The notes: generated from the letters alone by a model not told the origin. DNA of 8,893 nt from CBDULX01 sp965368175 (GCA_965368175.1 CBDULX010000128.1:1-8893); one strand, 5' to 3'; shown: positions 1 to 6,360, counted from the stretch's first letter. Numbers and translations: made by a program.

Positions 1-779
1 ATATCCGCACTCAAAATAGTCTCACTCACATCATCTGCCTGGGCCAGCATTTCTCCCTGCGGGCCACAGATAAAACTATTGCCCCAGAACTGACTACCCG
101 CGGTATGGCCGCTAGGGTCTTTTTCAAAACCCGTTCGATTACAGGCCGCTACAAAAACACCATTGGCTATGGCATGACCTCGTTGTACGGTAATCCAGGC
201 ATCCAGCTGGCGTTGCTGTTCTTCTGAAGTGTCGTCCGGATCCCAGCCTATAGCGGTCGGGTAGAGCAGGATGTCAGCCCCTTTGAGTGCCATGATACGA
301 GCCGCTTCTGGAAACCACTGGTCCCAGCAGATTAAAACGCCCAGTTTTCCGAGGGAGGTATTGATGGGCTCAAAACCCAGGTCACCGGGTGTGAAATAGT
401 ATTTTTCATAATAACCGGGGTCGTCGGGTATGTGCATTTTCCGGTAAATGCCGGCCATAGTTTTCGAGCGATCAAACACCACCGAGGTATTGTGGTACAA
501 ACCGCGGGCCCGTTTTTCAAACAATGAGCTTACTATCACCAGCTGGTATTGCTCGGCCAGGCGTCCGAATAATTCGGTGCTGGGGCCGGGTATGGTTTCG
601 GCCAGGTCGAAATGACTGGCGTTTTCGTTCTGGCAGAAATAGACGCTGTTATGAAGTTCCTGTAACAGTACCAGTTCGGCTCCGTCGGCGGCGGCTGCTA
701 TTATTTTTTGCTCAATTAGCGGACGGTTTTTCTCGGGGCTATCGGAGCAGCTGTGTTGAATCAGGGCAAGCTTAGGCAT
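1..779 (-). CDS. aguB: N-carbamoylputrescine amidase, C-terminus cut by window edge
   Basis: Cytoplasmic nitrilase-superfamily hydrolase that converts N-carbamoylputrescine to putrescine, CO2 and ammonia, the last step of the agmatine route. I translated the minus strand from the ATG at 779-777 and it stays open for 259 codons to the window edge. Family members are usually about 290-300 residues, so roughly 30-40 are missing. The Glu-Lys-Cys triad is visible: Glu41 in LVLLQELHNS, Lys114 in YRKMHIPDD, and Cys151 in GVLICWDQWFPEAAR. PGYYEKYYFTPGD, GWDPDD and AACNRTG are typical of carbamoylputrescine amidases rather than other nitrilase branches. The start lies inside the end of aguA (ATGCCTAA, 8-nt overlap) with no clear Shine-Dalgarno sequence, so translational coupling is likely. 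The aguA neighbour strongly supports the substrate. I see nothing abnormal in the part present. Confidence 0.93.
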   Translation of the reverse strand, partial: MPKLALIQHSCSDSPEKNRPLIEQKIIAAAADGAELVLLQELHNSVYFCQNENASHFDLAETIPGPSTELFGRLAEQYQLVIVSSLFEKRARGLYHNTSVVFDRSKTMAGIYRKMHIPDDPGYYEKYYFTPGDLGFEPINTSLGKLGVLICWDQWFPEAARIMALKGADILLYPTAIGWDPDDTSEEQQRQLDAWITVQRGHAIANGVFVAACNRTGFEKDPSGHTAGSQFWGNSFICGPQGEMLAQADDVSETILSAD

Positions 780-1812
780 GGCGAAGTACGTGCTCGGGTA
801 ATTGCATAGTCAGACAATGAAGGCTGCCATATTGTTGAATGATGGGCAAACAATTAATACCGGTAACTTCTCGATCATGAAAGACCTGTTGCAGGTTTTT
901 CATGGCGACTTCATCCATCGGGTCGTCGTATACAGGTACCAGAACTGCATTATTAATGATCAGAAAGTTCGCGTATGTTGCGGGTAAGCGTTTGCCTTCT
1001 ACATCATAGATGGCCGAGGGCAGGGGTAAGGGCACCAGTTTATAAGGTTGGCCCTGGACATTGCGAAACAGTTGTAACTCATTTTCCATGGCTTTTAAGG
1101 CGGCGTAATGTTCCCTGTCGGATTCATCGCAGTTGCAGTAGGCGATGGTGTCGCTGGAACAGAAGCGGGCCAGGGTATCGATATGACTGTCGGTATCGTC
1201 ACCGGCAAGATGCCCCTGACTTAGCCATAAAATTTGCTCGACTCCCAGTAATTTTTTTAGCTGTTCGGTGATGGTCGATTTTGTAAACTGGGGGTTGCGG
1301 GTATCGGTGAGTAAACACTGTTCTGTGGTCATCAGTGAACCATTGCCATCTGCTTCGATGCTGCCACCTTCAAGAATGATCTCTACAGTGTCTAAAGGGC
1401 AATTAAAAACCTGGTTTCTGTACAGTTGTTTGCTGATGGCGTTGTCTTTTTCGGATGCAAATTTTTTCCCCCAGCCATTAAAACCAAAATCCAGCAACCG
1501 GGGTTTGCCGTTTTCTAACACAGTGATAGGGCCATGGTCTCTGGCCCAGCTGTCATTGGAATCGGCCTGGGCAAATACACAACGTGTTAGCAGGTCTGGT
1601 TTCTGAATGGTTTGTTCAATATGTTGCAGGTGTTGATGGTCCCGGTACACAATCAGCAGCTGTTCATGTTTGCTTATTTCTTTTACCATGGCCAGATAAA
1701 CCGATTCCACGGCTTCAATATTTTTTTGCCAGTCAGTTTTATCATGGGGCCAGGTCAGCATTACGGCAGACTGTCTGGCCCATTCCGGGAGTATTTGTCG
1801 ATGAGTATTCAT
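772..1812 (-). CDS. aguA: Agmatine deiminase (PAD_porph family)
   Basis: Cytoplasmic guanidino-group hydrolase that deiminates agmatine to N-carbamoylputrescine and ammonia, feeding AguB directly. The 346-residue protein is slightly shorter than the roughly 365-370 of classical AguA. Family landmarks in order: WPHDKTDW near 21-28, WARDHGP at 89-95, LEGGSIEADG at 147-156, GDDTDSHIDT at 204-213 with the catalytic-type His210, and the probable nucleophile Cys333 in GSLHCLTMQLP close to the C-terminus. Classical AguA has a Gly-rich GGGNIHC around this Cys, whereas here it reads QQYGSLHC, so this belongs to a divergent branch of the family. The aguB gene immediately downstream argues that agmatine is still the substrate. 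I kept the ATG at 1812-1810 because LPEW at residues 8-11 already matches the family's N-terminus and the next Met (residue 18) lies inside the conserved region. No Shine-Dalgarno sequence precedes it. Confidence 0.9.
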   Translation of the reverse strand: MNTHRQILPEWARQSAVMLTWPHDKTDWQKNIEAVESVYLAMVKEISKHEQLLIVYRDHQHLQHIEQTIQKPDLLTRCVFAQADSNDSWARDHGPITVLENGKPRLLDFGFNGWGKKFASEKDNAISKQLYRNQVFNCPLDTVEIILEGGSIEADGNGSLMTTEQCLLTDTRNPQFTKSTITEQLKKLLGVEQILWLSQGHLAGDDTDSHIDTLARFCSSDTIAYCNCDESDREHYAALKAMENELQLFRNVQGQPYKLVPLPLPSAIYDVEGKRLPATYANFLIINNAVLVPVYDDPMDEVAMKNLQQVFHDREVTGINCLPIIQQYGSLHCLTMQLPEHVLRHA

Positions 1813-1817
1813 AGGGC

Positions 1818-2522
1818 ATGAATTATAGCAAACAGTTACTGGAAGGTAGATTAATAAAACGATACAAACGTTTTCTGGCGGATATCGAACTTGAAAGCGG
1901 TGAAGTTATTACTGCCCATTGTGCTAACACCGGAGCTATGACCGGATGTCAGCCGGAAAATGCGCGAGTATGGTTGAGTGTTTCCGATAATTCCAAACGT
2001 AAATATCCTCATAGCTGGGAACTGGTGGAGCTGGAGAATAAGGCACTGGCCTGTATTAATACGTCCATTACCAATAGAGTGGTGGCCGAAGCAATTGATC
2101 AAAATTTGATCGATGAACTCAGTAGTTATGATGAACTGCGCCGGGAGGTGGTGTATGGCAATGAAAAAAGTCGTATCGATATGTTACTCAGTTCACAGGA
2201 TTCCCGATGCTATGTTGAAGTTAAGCATTTAACCCTTAAGCTGGGCGACGAGCTGGGTGGTTTCCCCGATGCGGTAAGCCTGCGAGGACAGAAGCATCTT
2301 CGGGAATTGATGGAGCAGGTAAGTAAGGGTGATCGTGCGGTACTGTTGTTTGCTGTGATGCGCAATGATGTGGAACGAGTTGAACCCGCCAGGGTCATAG
2401 ATCCGGAGTATGCAAAATTATTAGCAACAGCAGCGGAGCAGGGTGTGGAAATTATGGCTTATAAAACGCATATCAGCCCACAGGGAATCCAGCTTCTAAA
2501 TCGAGTTCCGGTTCATTTATAA
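1818..2522 (+). CDS. sfsA: SfsA (sugar fermentation stimulation protein A)
   Basis: SfsA-family protein of 234 residues, the same length as the E. coli protein. In E. coli SfsA was described as a DNA-binding factor that raises expression of maltose-utilisation genes. The family also has a nuclease-like fold, and its true biochemical role is unsettled. Visible landmarks: LIKRYKRFLADIE near 12-24, NTGAMTGC at 37-44, SDNSKRKYPHSWELVEL at 57-72, and the nuclease-like acidic/lysine signature Asp121 (SRID) with Glu134-x-Lys136 (CYVEVKHLTL), followed by GGFPDAVSLRGQKHLREL at 147-164. An in-frame TAG at 1812-1814 rules out any start upstream of the ATG at 1818. AGGG lies only one base before the ATG, too close to act as a normal ribosome binding site. 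It diverges from aguA with a 5-bp gap and is followed 42 bp later by the Lol permease, so it may share that transcript. Confidence 0.92.
   Translation: MNYSKQLLEGRLIKRYKRFLADIELESGEVITAHCANTGAMTGCQPENARVWLSVSDNSKRKYPHSWELVELENKALACINTSITNRVVAEAIDQNLIDELSSYDELRREVVYGNEKSRIDMLLSSQDSRCYVEVKHLTLKLGDELGGFPDAVSLRGQKHLRELMEQVSKGDRAVLLFAVMRNDVERVEPARVIDPEYAKLLATAAEQGVEIMAYKTHISPQGIQLLNRVPVHL
1822..1830 (-). promoter_or_regulatory. Extended -10 promoter candidate for aguA
   Basis: Read on the minus strand, 1830-1822 is TGCTATAAT, a perfect extended -10 element (TGn plus TATAAT). The -35 position at a 17-bp spacer reads TCTACC and is poor, which an extended -10 can tolerate. Transcription would be expected to start near 1815, only about three nucleotides before the aguA ATG at 1812, implying a leaderless or nearly leaderless mRNA. 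The element lies within codons 2-5 of sfsA on the other strand. The match is read directly from the sequence; its activity is inferred. Confidence 0.5.
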
Positions 2523-2564
2523 AAATGAAGTAATCCACCATTAATTATGTTTTAATCCCACCCC

Positions 2565-3812
2565 ATGTTCAGACCTAAAGAGCTTTATATCGGCCTACGA
2601 TATACCAGGGCCAAACGACGCAATGGATTTGTATCCTTTATTGCAATGATATCCATGATCGGTATAGCCCTCGGTGTAGCAGCACTGATTGTGGTGCTAT
2701 CGGTGATGAATGGATTTGGAAAAGAGTTGAAAGAACGGACTTTGGGCATGACCTCCCATGCCACCATTTCTGGCCATGATGGCAAACTGGAAAACTGGCG
2801 CAAGATACGGGATAAAATCCAGGGCCAGCCCAATCTCATGGATTCTGCTCCATATACTCAGGCGGAAGCCATGATGAGCAATGGTCGCCGGGTGAGTGGC
2901 GCTATTATTCGTGGCATTTTACCCAGTGAAGAATCAAAGGTGTCCGACGTCGATGAAAAAATGGTTTCCGGGAAACTGAAAGATTTAAAACCCGGAGAGT
3001 TCGGCATCATCCTGGGCCGGGAACTGGCCAATGCTCTCGGTGTGTATGAGGGTGAAAAAATCACAGTCATTACACCTCAGGCCAGCATCACTCCGGTAGG
3101 TGTATTGCCCAGGTTGAGACGGTTTACTGTCGTGGGTGTGTTTGAGGCCGGCATGCATCAGTTTGATCGGTCTATGGCTTTAATGCATATGAGCGATGCC
3201 CAGAAACTGTTCAATATGGATGGTAAGGTCCATGGACTAAGGCTGAAACTGGCCGATATGTTCAATGCCCGCCAGGTCAGCTATGAAATAGAAAATACCC
3301 TGGGTGAAGATTACTGGGTTCGGGACTGGACCAATATGCACAGCAATCTGTTCAAGGCGCTCAAAACCGAAAAAGTGGTGATGTTTATTATTCTGCTGCT
3401 GATTGTAGCCGTGGCGGCCTTCAATATTATTTCCACACTGGTGATGACGGTTAAAGAGAAACAGGCAGACATTGCTATTTTACGAACCCTGGGTATGACT
3501 CCGGGCAGCCTGATGATGGTCTTCATTATTCAGGGCGTGTTCATTGGTTTGATTGGCACTGTGCTGGGTGTTGCTTTTGGTGTGCCCGTTGCACTTAATG
3601 TTAATGATATCGTCTCCGGCATCGAGCAGTTGTTTAACACCAAATTCCTGCCTGCCGATGTTTATTACATTACTAACATCACTTCCGATCTTCGGGTGTC
3701 GGAAGTACTGGTTTATTCGGTATCTGCATTTTTACTGTCTGTTCTGGCGACAATATACCCTGCCTGGCGGGCATCCAAGATTCAGCCGGTAGATGCACTG
3801 AGATATGAGTAA
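2565..3812 (+). CDS. lolC: Lipoprotein-releasing ABC transporter permease, LolC/LolF type
   Basis: Inner-membrane permease of the Lol complex, which extracts outer-membrane lipoproteins and hands them to periplasmic LolA using ATP hydrolysed by LolD. The 415-residue protein has the MacB/LolC topology: TM1 about 22-50, a large periplasmic domain about 51-268, then TM2 about 271-295, TM3 about 316-344 and TM4 about 377-402. IGLRYTRAKRRNGFVSFI at 9-26 is the family's N-terminal signature. TPVGVLPRLRRF at 176-187 sits where LolC has its LolA-binding Hook. The C-terminus has YPAWRASKIQPVDAL. No lolE lies beside it, so it may be LolF, the single permease that pairs with itself; the symbol lolC is therefore provisional. 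The start is fixed by the conserved N-terminus, but no Shine-Dalgarno sequence precedes it (the 11 bases before the ATG are AATCCCACCCC). Its end overlaps lolD by 8 nt. Confidence 0.92.
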   Translation: MFRPKELYIGLRYTRAKRRNGFVSFIAMISMIGIALGVAALIVVLSVMNGFGKELKERTLGMTSHATISGHDGKLENWRKIRDKIQGQPNLMDSAPYTQAEAMMSNGRRVSGAIIRGILPSEESKVSDVDEKMVSGKLKDLKPGEFGIILGRELANALGVYEGEKITVITPQASITPVGVLPRLRRFTVVGVFEAGMHQFDRSMALMHMSDAQKLFNMDGKVHGLRLKLADMFNARQVSYEIENTLGEDYWVRDWTNMHSNLFKALKTEKVVMFIILLLIVAVAAFNIISTLVMTVKEKQADIAILRTLGMTPGSLMMVFIIQGVFIGLIGTVLGVAFGVPVALNVNDIVSGIEQLFNTKFLPADVYYITNITSDLRVSEVLVYSVSAFLLSVLATIYPAWRASKIQPVDALRYE

Positions 3813-4551
3813 AACAACAATGGCTGAAACACTTCCACATAATGATCTTACACTGCCTGTTAATAACGGCGAACCCATCGTTCTGGAAGGGGTTAATCTC
3901 AGTAAATCCTATGATGAAGGGGGTGGCCGCACCCTGGAAGTGCTGAAAAACATTAATTTAACCATACATGCCGGTGATAAAGTCGCCATTGTCGGTGCGT
4001 CTGGTTCTGGTAAAAGTACCTTGCTGCATTTGCTGGGTGGCCTGGACAAACCCACACAGGGTGAGGTTTATATTAATAGCCATGAAGTTGAGCGGCTGTC
4101 CGAGGCCGAGCTGTGCCGACTGCGTAACCGTAACCTGGGATTCATCTACCAGTTCCATCATTTGTTGCCTGAATTTACGGCACAGGAAAACGTGGCCATG
4201 CCAGCGCTTATTCGGGGCGTACGACCAGCTCAGGCCCTGAACAAGGCCAAAATATTACTGGAGAAAGTCGGCATGATTCGTCGACTGGATCATAAACCCT
4301 CGGAGTTGTCCGGTGGTGAACGCCAACGAGCAGCCATTGCGCGAGCCCTGATCAATGAGCCCCGATGCATTTGTGCCGACGAACCCACGGGTAATCTGGA
4401 TAAGGACACCGCAGAACAGGTTATTCAGGTGATGATGCGGCTCAATGAGGAGTTCAATAGCAGTCTGATCGTAGTGACCCATGACATGGGTCTGGCCGAA
4501 AAAATGGATATGGTATACACCATTGAAAATGGCAGTCTGAAGCCCAAATAA
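3805..4551 (+). CDS. lolD: Lipoprotein-releasing system ATP-binding protein LolD
   Basis: Cytoplasmic ABC ATPase that powers lipoprotein release by the Lol permease encoded just upstream. All nucleotide-binding motifs are present in the 248 residues: Walker A GASGSGKST at 64-72, Q-loop Gln116 in FIYQFHHLLPEF (a sequence typical of LolD), signature LSGGERQ at 168-174, Walker B ending in Asp192-Glu193 followed by PTGNLD, and the switch His226 in VVTHD. Walker B reads RCICADE, with two cysteines where aliphatic residues are usual; this is odd but not disabling. The protein is about 15 residues longer than E. coli LolD because of an N-terminal stretch ahead of the conserved IVLEGVNLSKSY. A second in-frame ATG at 3820 is a possible alternative start. 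The ATG at 3805 overlaps the permease stop codon (ATGAGTAA), which points to coupled translation. Confidence 0.95.
   Translation: MSKTTMAETLPHNDLTLPVNNGEPIVLEGVNLSKSYDEGGGRTLEVLKNINLTIHAGDKVAIVGASGSGKSTLLHLLGGLDKPTQGEVYINSHEVERLSEAELCRLRNRNLGFIYQFHHLLPEFTAQENVAMPALIRGVRPAQALNKAKILLEKVGMIRRLDHKPSELSGGERQRAAIARALINEPRCICADEPTGNLDKDTAEQVIQVMMRLNEEFNSSLIVVTHDMGLAEKMDMVYTIENGSLKPK
4524..4549 (+). promoter_or_regulatory. Weak sigma-32-like promoter candidate for hrcA
   Basis: TTGAAA at 4524-4529 matches the core of the sigma-32 -35 element. After a 12-nt spacer, GCCCAAAT at 4542-4549 matches five of the seven defined positions of CCCCATnT. It lies in the last codons of lolD, 25 nt before the hrcA ATG. 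The grpE and dnaK promoters in this window are much better matches. Its location in front of a heat-shock gene is the main reason to list it, and chance similarity inside coding sequence is quite possible. Confidence 0.3.
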
Positions 4552-4557
4552 TACATC

Positions 4558-4562
4558 AGAGG
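4558..4562 (+). promoter_or_regulatory. Ribosome binding site of hrcA
   Basis: AGAGG lies 11 nt upstream of the hrcA ATG at 4574, in the 22-nt gap after lolD. It supports that start, although the spacing is slightly long. Confidence 0.55.
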
Positions 4563-4573
4563 CTTCTTAATGT

Positions 4574-5629
4574 ATGAAAAACACGATTAAGCGTCCTGAG
4601 TTAAACGACCGAGCAAAACAGCTGCTGAAAACGCTGATTAATTGTTATATCCGGGAAGGACAGCCCGTCGGTTCCCGTACCCTGGCAGATGAAGCCGGTC
4701 TTAAAATCAGTACCGCCACAATACGCAATGTTATGGCCAGCCTGGATAGTCTCGGCCTGGTGAGTGCGCCTCATACTTCTGCTGGACGCATTCCTACCGA
4801 ACAGGGTTTTCGACTGTTTGTCGATTCCATGCTGGAAATCAATCCCCTGGACAGGACACTCCAGGAGCAGCTCAGAAAACAGCTGGATCCAGATCAGAAT
4901 CAGGAATCATTGATTGATTCGGCGTCTAACCTGCTGTCAGAAATGACCCATATGGCCGGTATCATCACTATCCCCAAAGGGGGGATTCTGGCACTCAGGC
5001 AAATAGAGTTCCTGCCCCTGCCAGATCGTCGCATTCTGGCTATTCTGGTGGTGAACACCAGGGAGGTTCAGAATCGTGTTATTCATGTCGATCGGGACTA
5101 TTCCCAGGATGAATTGACGCGTATTGCTAATTACCTGAATCAGAACTTCGTCGGTCAGGATATATTCAATGTCCGAAATCAGCTTATCAATGAGCTTAAC
5201 AGTGCAAGAATTCAGGTGGATGGTTTGATGCAGGCTGCGGTGGAACTCGCCAATCAGGCGTTAAAACCCATCGATGTACCTCAGGCAGACTATCGGCTTC
5301 AGGGGCAGACCAATCTTATCCGGTTTAATAGTCTCGACAATTCTCAAAAGTTACAACAGTTATTTGATATGTTCGAAAGTCGACGGGAAATGCTCAGTCT
5401 GCTGGACCGTTGCATTCAGGCAGAGGACATTCAGGTGTTTATCGGCCGCGAAGCCGGTTTTGAAGGCCTGGGTGATTGCAGCGTTATTACCGCTCCCTAT
5501 GCCGTCAATGGTGAGGTGCTGGGCGTTCTGGGCGTCATAGGTCCCACCCGTATGGAATATAATAAGGTCATCTCAATTGTTGATATAACCGCACAATTAT
5601 TAAGTTCGGCCTTGAATCCTAAAAACTAG
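4574..5629 (+). CDS. hrcA: Heat-inducible transcription repressor HrcA
   Basis: Repressor that binds the CIRCE operator (TTAGCACTC-N9-GAGTGCTAA) and, in studied bacteria, is kept active by GroEL. The 351-residue length is normal for HrcA. The N-terminal winged-helix DNA-binding region spans about 8-85, with VGSRTLADEAGLKISTATIR at 32-51 and the hallmark APHTSAGRIPTEQGFRLFVD at 65-84. The rest is the GAF-like and dimerisation region, closing with GVLGVIGPTRMEYNKVISIV at 317-336. It is the first heat-shock gene of hrcA-grpE-dnaK-dnaJ, an order found in many bacteria, but E. coli and its close relatives lack hrcA. I found no CIRCE in the window, so the cluster is probably not its direct target and an unseen groESL operon is the likelier one. 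The -35 element of the grpE promoter lies in its last codons. Confidence 0.95.
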   Translation: MKNTIKRPELNDRAKQLLKTLINCYIREGQPVGSRTLADEAGLKISTATIRNVMASLDSLGLVSAPHTSAGRIPTEQGFRLFVDSMLEINPLDRTLQEQLRKQLDPDQNQESLIDSASNLLSEMTHMAGIITIPKGGILALRQIEFLPLPDRRILAILVVNTREVQNRVIHVDRDYSQDELTRIANYLNQNFVGQDIFNVRNQLINELNSARIQVDGLMQAAVELANQALKPIDVPQADYRLQGQTNLIRFNSLDNSQKLQQLFDMFESRREMLSLLDRCIQAEDIQVFIGREAGFEGLGDCSVITAPYAVNGEVLGVLGVIGPTRMEYNKVISIVDITAQLLSSALNPKN

Positions 5630-5638
5630 TCCCCATAT
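5611..5638 (+). promoter_or_regulatory. Sigma-32 heat-shock promoter of grpE
   Basis: CTTGAAT at 5611-5617 (consensus CTTGAAA) and CCCCATAT at 5631-5638 (consensus CCCCATnT, complete match) are separated by 13 nt. The -35 element is inside the last codons of hrcA and the -10 starts two bases after its TAG stop. The expected transcription start is near 5645, leaving a leader of about 30 nt before grpE. Sequence match and position agree, so confidence is high for a computational call. Confidence 0.82.
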
Positions 5639-5661
5639 CCCACTAAAATTAAATCTTCATC

Positions 5662-5666
5662 GGGAG
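5662..5666 (+). promoter_or_regulatory. Ribosome binding site of grpE
   Basis: GGGAG lies 10 nt before the ATG at 5677. It selects this start over the nearby out-of-frame ATG at 5669-5671, which begins almost on top of the motif. Confidence 0.65.
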
Positions 5667-5676
5667 TGTATGCATC

Positions 5677-6282
5677 ATGTCGGACGAGGAAATCCTCGAG
5701 CAAAACGAAAATCAGGCCGCAACAGCTGCTGATCAGGCGGAAGAGGTTCAGCCTGACGAAGTTGAAGAGCTATCTATTGAAAGCCTGCAGAAGAAACTTG
5801 AGCAGGCCGAACAGAAAGCTGCTGATAACTGGGACCAGTTGCTGCGTACCCGTGCCGAAATGGATAACTTGCGTCGTCGTAACCAGAAAGATCTGGGGAA
5901 TGCCCACAAGTTTGCCCTGGAAAAATTTGTGACTGAACTGTTGCCGGTGCTGGACAGCCTGGAACTGGGTCTGGGTGCGGCCACTCAGGATAATGTATCG
6001 ATTGAAAGCTTACAGGAAGGCACTCAGCTGACCATCAACATGCTAAAGCAGGTGTTCGAGAAATTTAATGTACAGGAAGTGTACCCGGAGGGTGAGAAGT
6101 TTAATCCAGATCACCACCAGGCCATGTCGATGCAGGAAAATGCCGAGGTTGATGCCAATACGGTACTGGCGGTGATGCAGAAAGGTTATTTGCTCAATGA
6201 TCGACTGGTCAGACCGGCCATGGTGATGGTGTCCAAGGCCCCAGAAACTACACCAGAGCAGACTGACAGTAAAAACCAATAA
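5677..6282 (+). CDS. grpE: Nucleotide exchange factor GrpE (Hsp70 cofactor)
   Basis: Cytoplasmic homodimeric co-chaperone that opens the DnaK nucleotide-binding cleft to release ADP, and in E. coli also acts as a thermosensor. The 201-residue length is typical. It begins with an acidic, Gln-rich, poorly conserved tail (1-30), followed by a long helix predicted to form the dimeric coiled coil (about 33-80, with RAEMDNLRRRNQKDL at 59-73). Next come helices with FVTELLPVLDSLELGL at 84-99 and the beta-wing domain, marked by FNPDHHQAMS at 142-151 and VLAVMQKGYLLNDRLVRPAM at 163-182. It lies 47 nt after hrcA and 78 nt before dnaK, with its own sigma-32 promoter and a good ribosome binding site. No anomalies were seen. 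Confidence 0.96.
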   Translation: MSDEEILEQNENQAATAADQAEEVQPDEVEELSIESLQKKLEQAEQKAADNWDQLLRTRAEMDNLRRRNQKDLGNAHKFALEKFVTELLPVLDSLELGLGAATQDNVSIESLQEGTQLTINMLKQVFEKFNVQEVYPEGEKFNPDHHQAMSMQENAEVDANTVLAVMQKGYLLNDRLVRPAMVMVSKAPETTPEQTDSKNQ

Positions 6283-6287
6283 GATTG

Positions 6288-6314
6288 TTGAAATAAAATA
6301 ACATGGCCCCACAT
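6288..6314 (+). promoter_or_regulatory. Sigma-32 heat-shock promoter of dnaK
   Basis: TTGAAA at 6288-6293 (preceded by G) and CCCCACAT at 6307-6314 are separated by 13 nt. The -10 differs from CCCCATnT at one defined position. Spacing equals that of the grpE promoter upstream. The start point should fall near 6321, giving a leader of about 40 nt. CCCC at 6307-6310 and GGGG at 6316-6319 form a small dyad around the -10. Confidence 0.8.
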
Positions 6315-6348
6315 AGGGGTATAAGACAAGAATTTAGCTTTTAGAACT

Positions 6349-6352
6349 GGAG
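6349..6352 (+). promoter_or_regulatory. Ribosome binding site of dnaK
   Basis: GGAG (in CTGGAGT) is 8 nt before the dnaK ATG, an ideal spacing for this highly expressed gene. Confidence 0.75.
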
Positions 6353-6360
6353 TTTACAAC

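Noticed and set aside
524..1821. Several plus-strand open frames (for example 524-775, 975-1271, 1268-1606, 1584-1814)
   Set aside because: They run antisense to aguA and aguB, whose minus-strand translations show full family motifs. The plus-strand products are Arg/Cys-rich and resemble no family I know.
4970..4986. Inverted repeat ATCCCC-N5-GGGGAT inside hrcA
   Set aside because: Six-base arms within conserved coding sequence (IPKGGIL region) with no T-tract. Expected by chance from the codons.
4760..5000. GAGTGC and GCACTC fragments inside hrcA that recall CIRCE half-sites
   Set aside because: The two fragments are more than 200 nt apart, lack the TTA/TAA ends and are not arranged as an N9-spaced inverted repeat.
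5666..5932. Open frame in another frame starting just before grpE
   Set aside because: It overlaps GrpE, which has all family motifs and the properly spaced ribosome binding site. The alternative product is Arg/Ser/Lys-rich noise.
6294..6299. TAAAAT as a sigma-70 -10 element ahead of dnaK
   Set aside because: No -35 element at 16-18 nt upstream; the nearest TGACA-like sequence is about 25 nt away. The sigma-32 promoter explains the region better.
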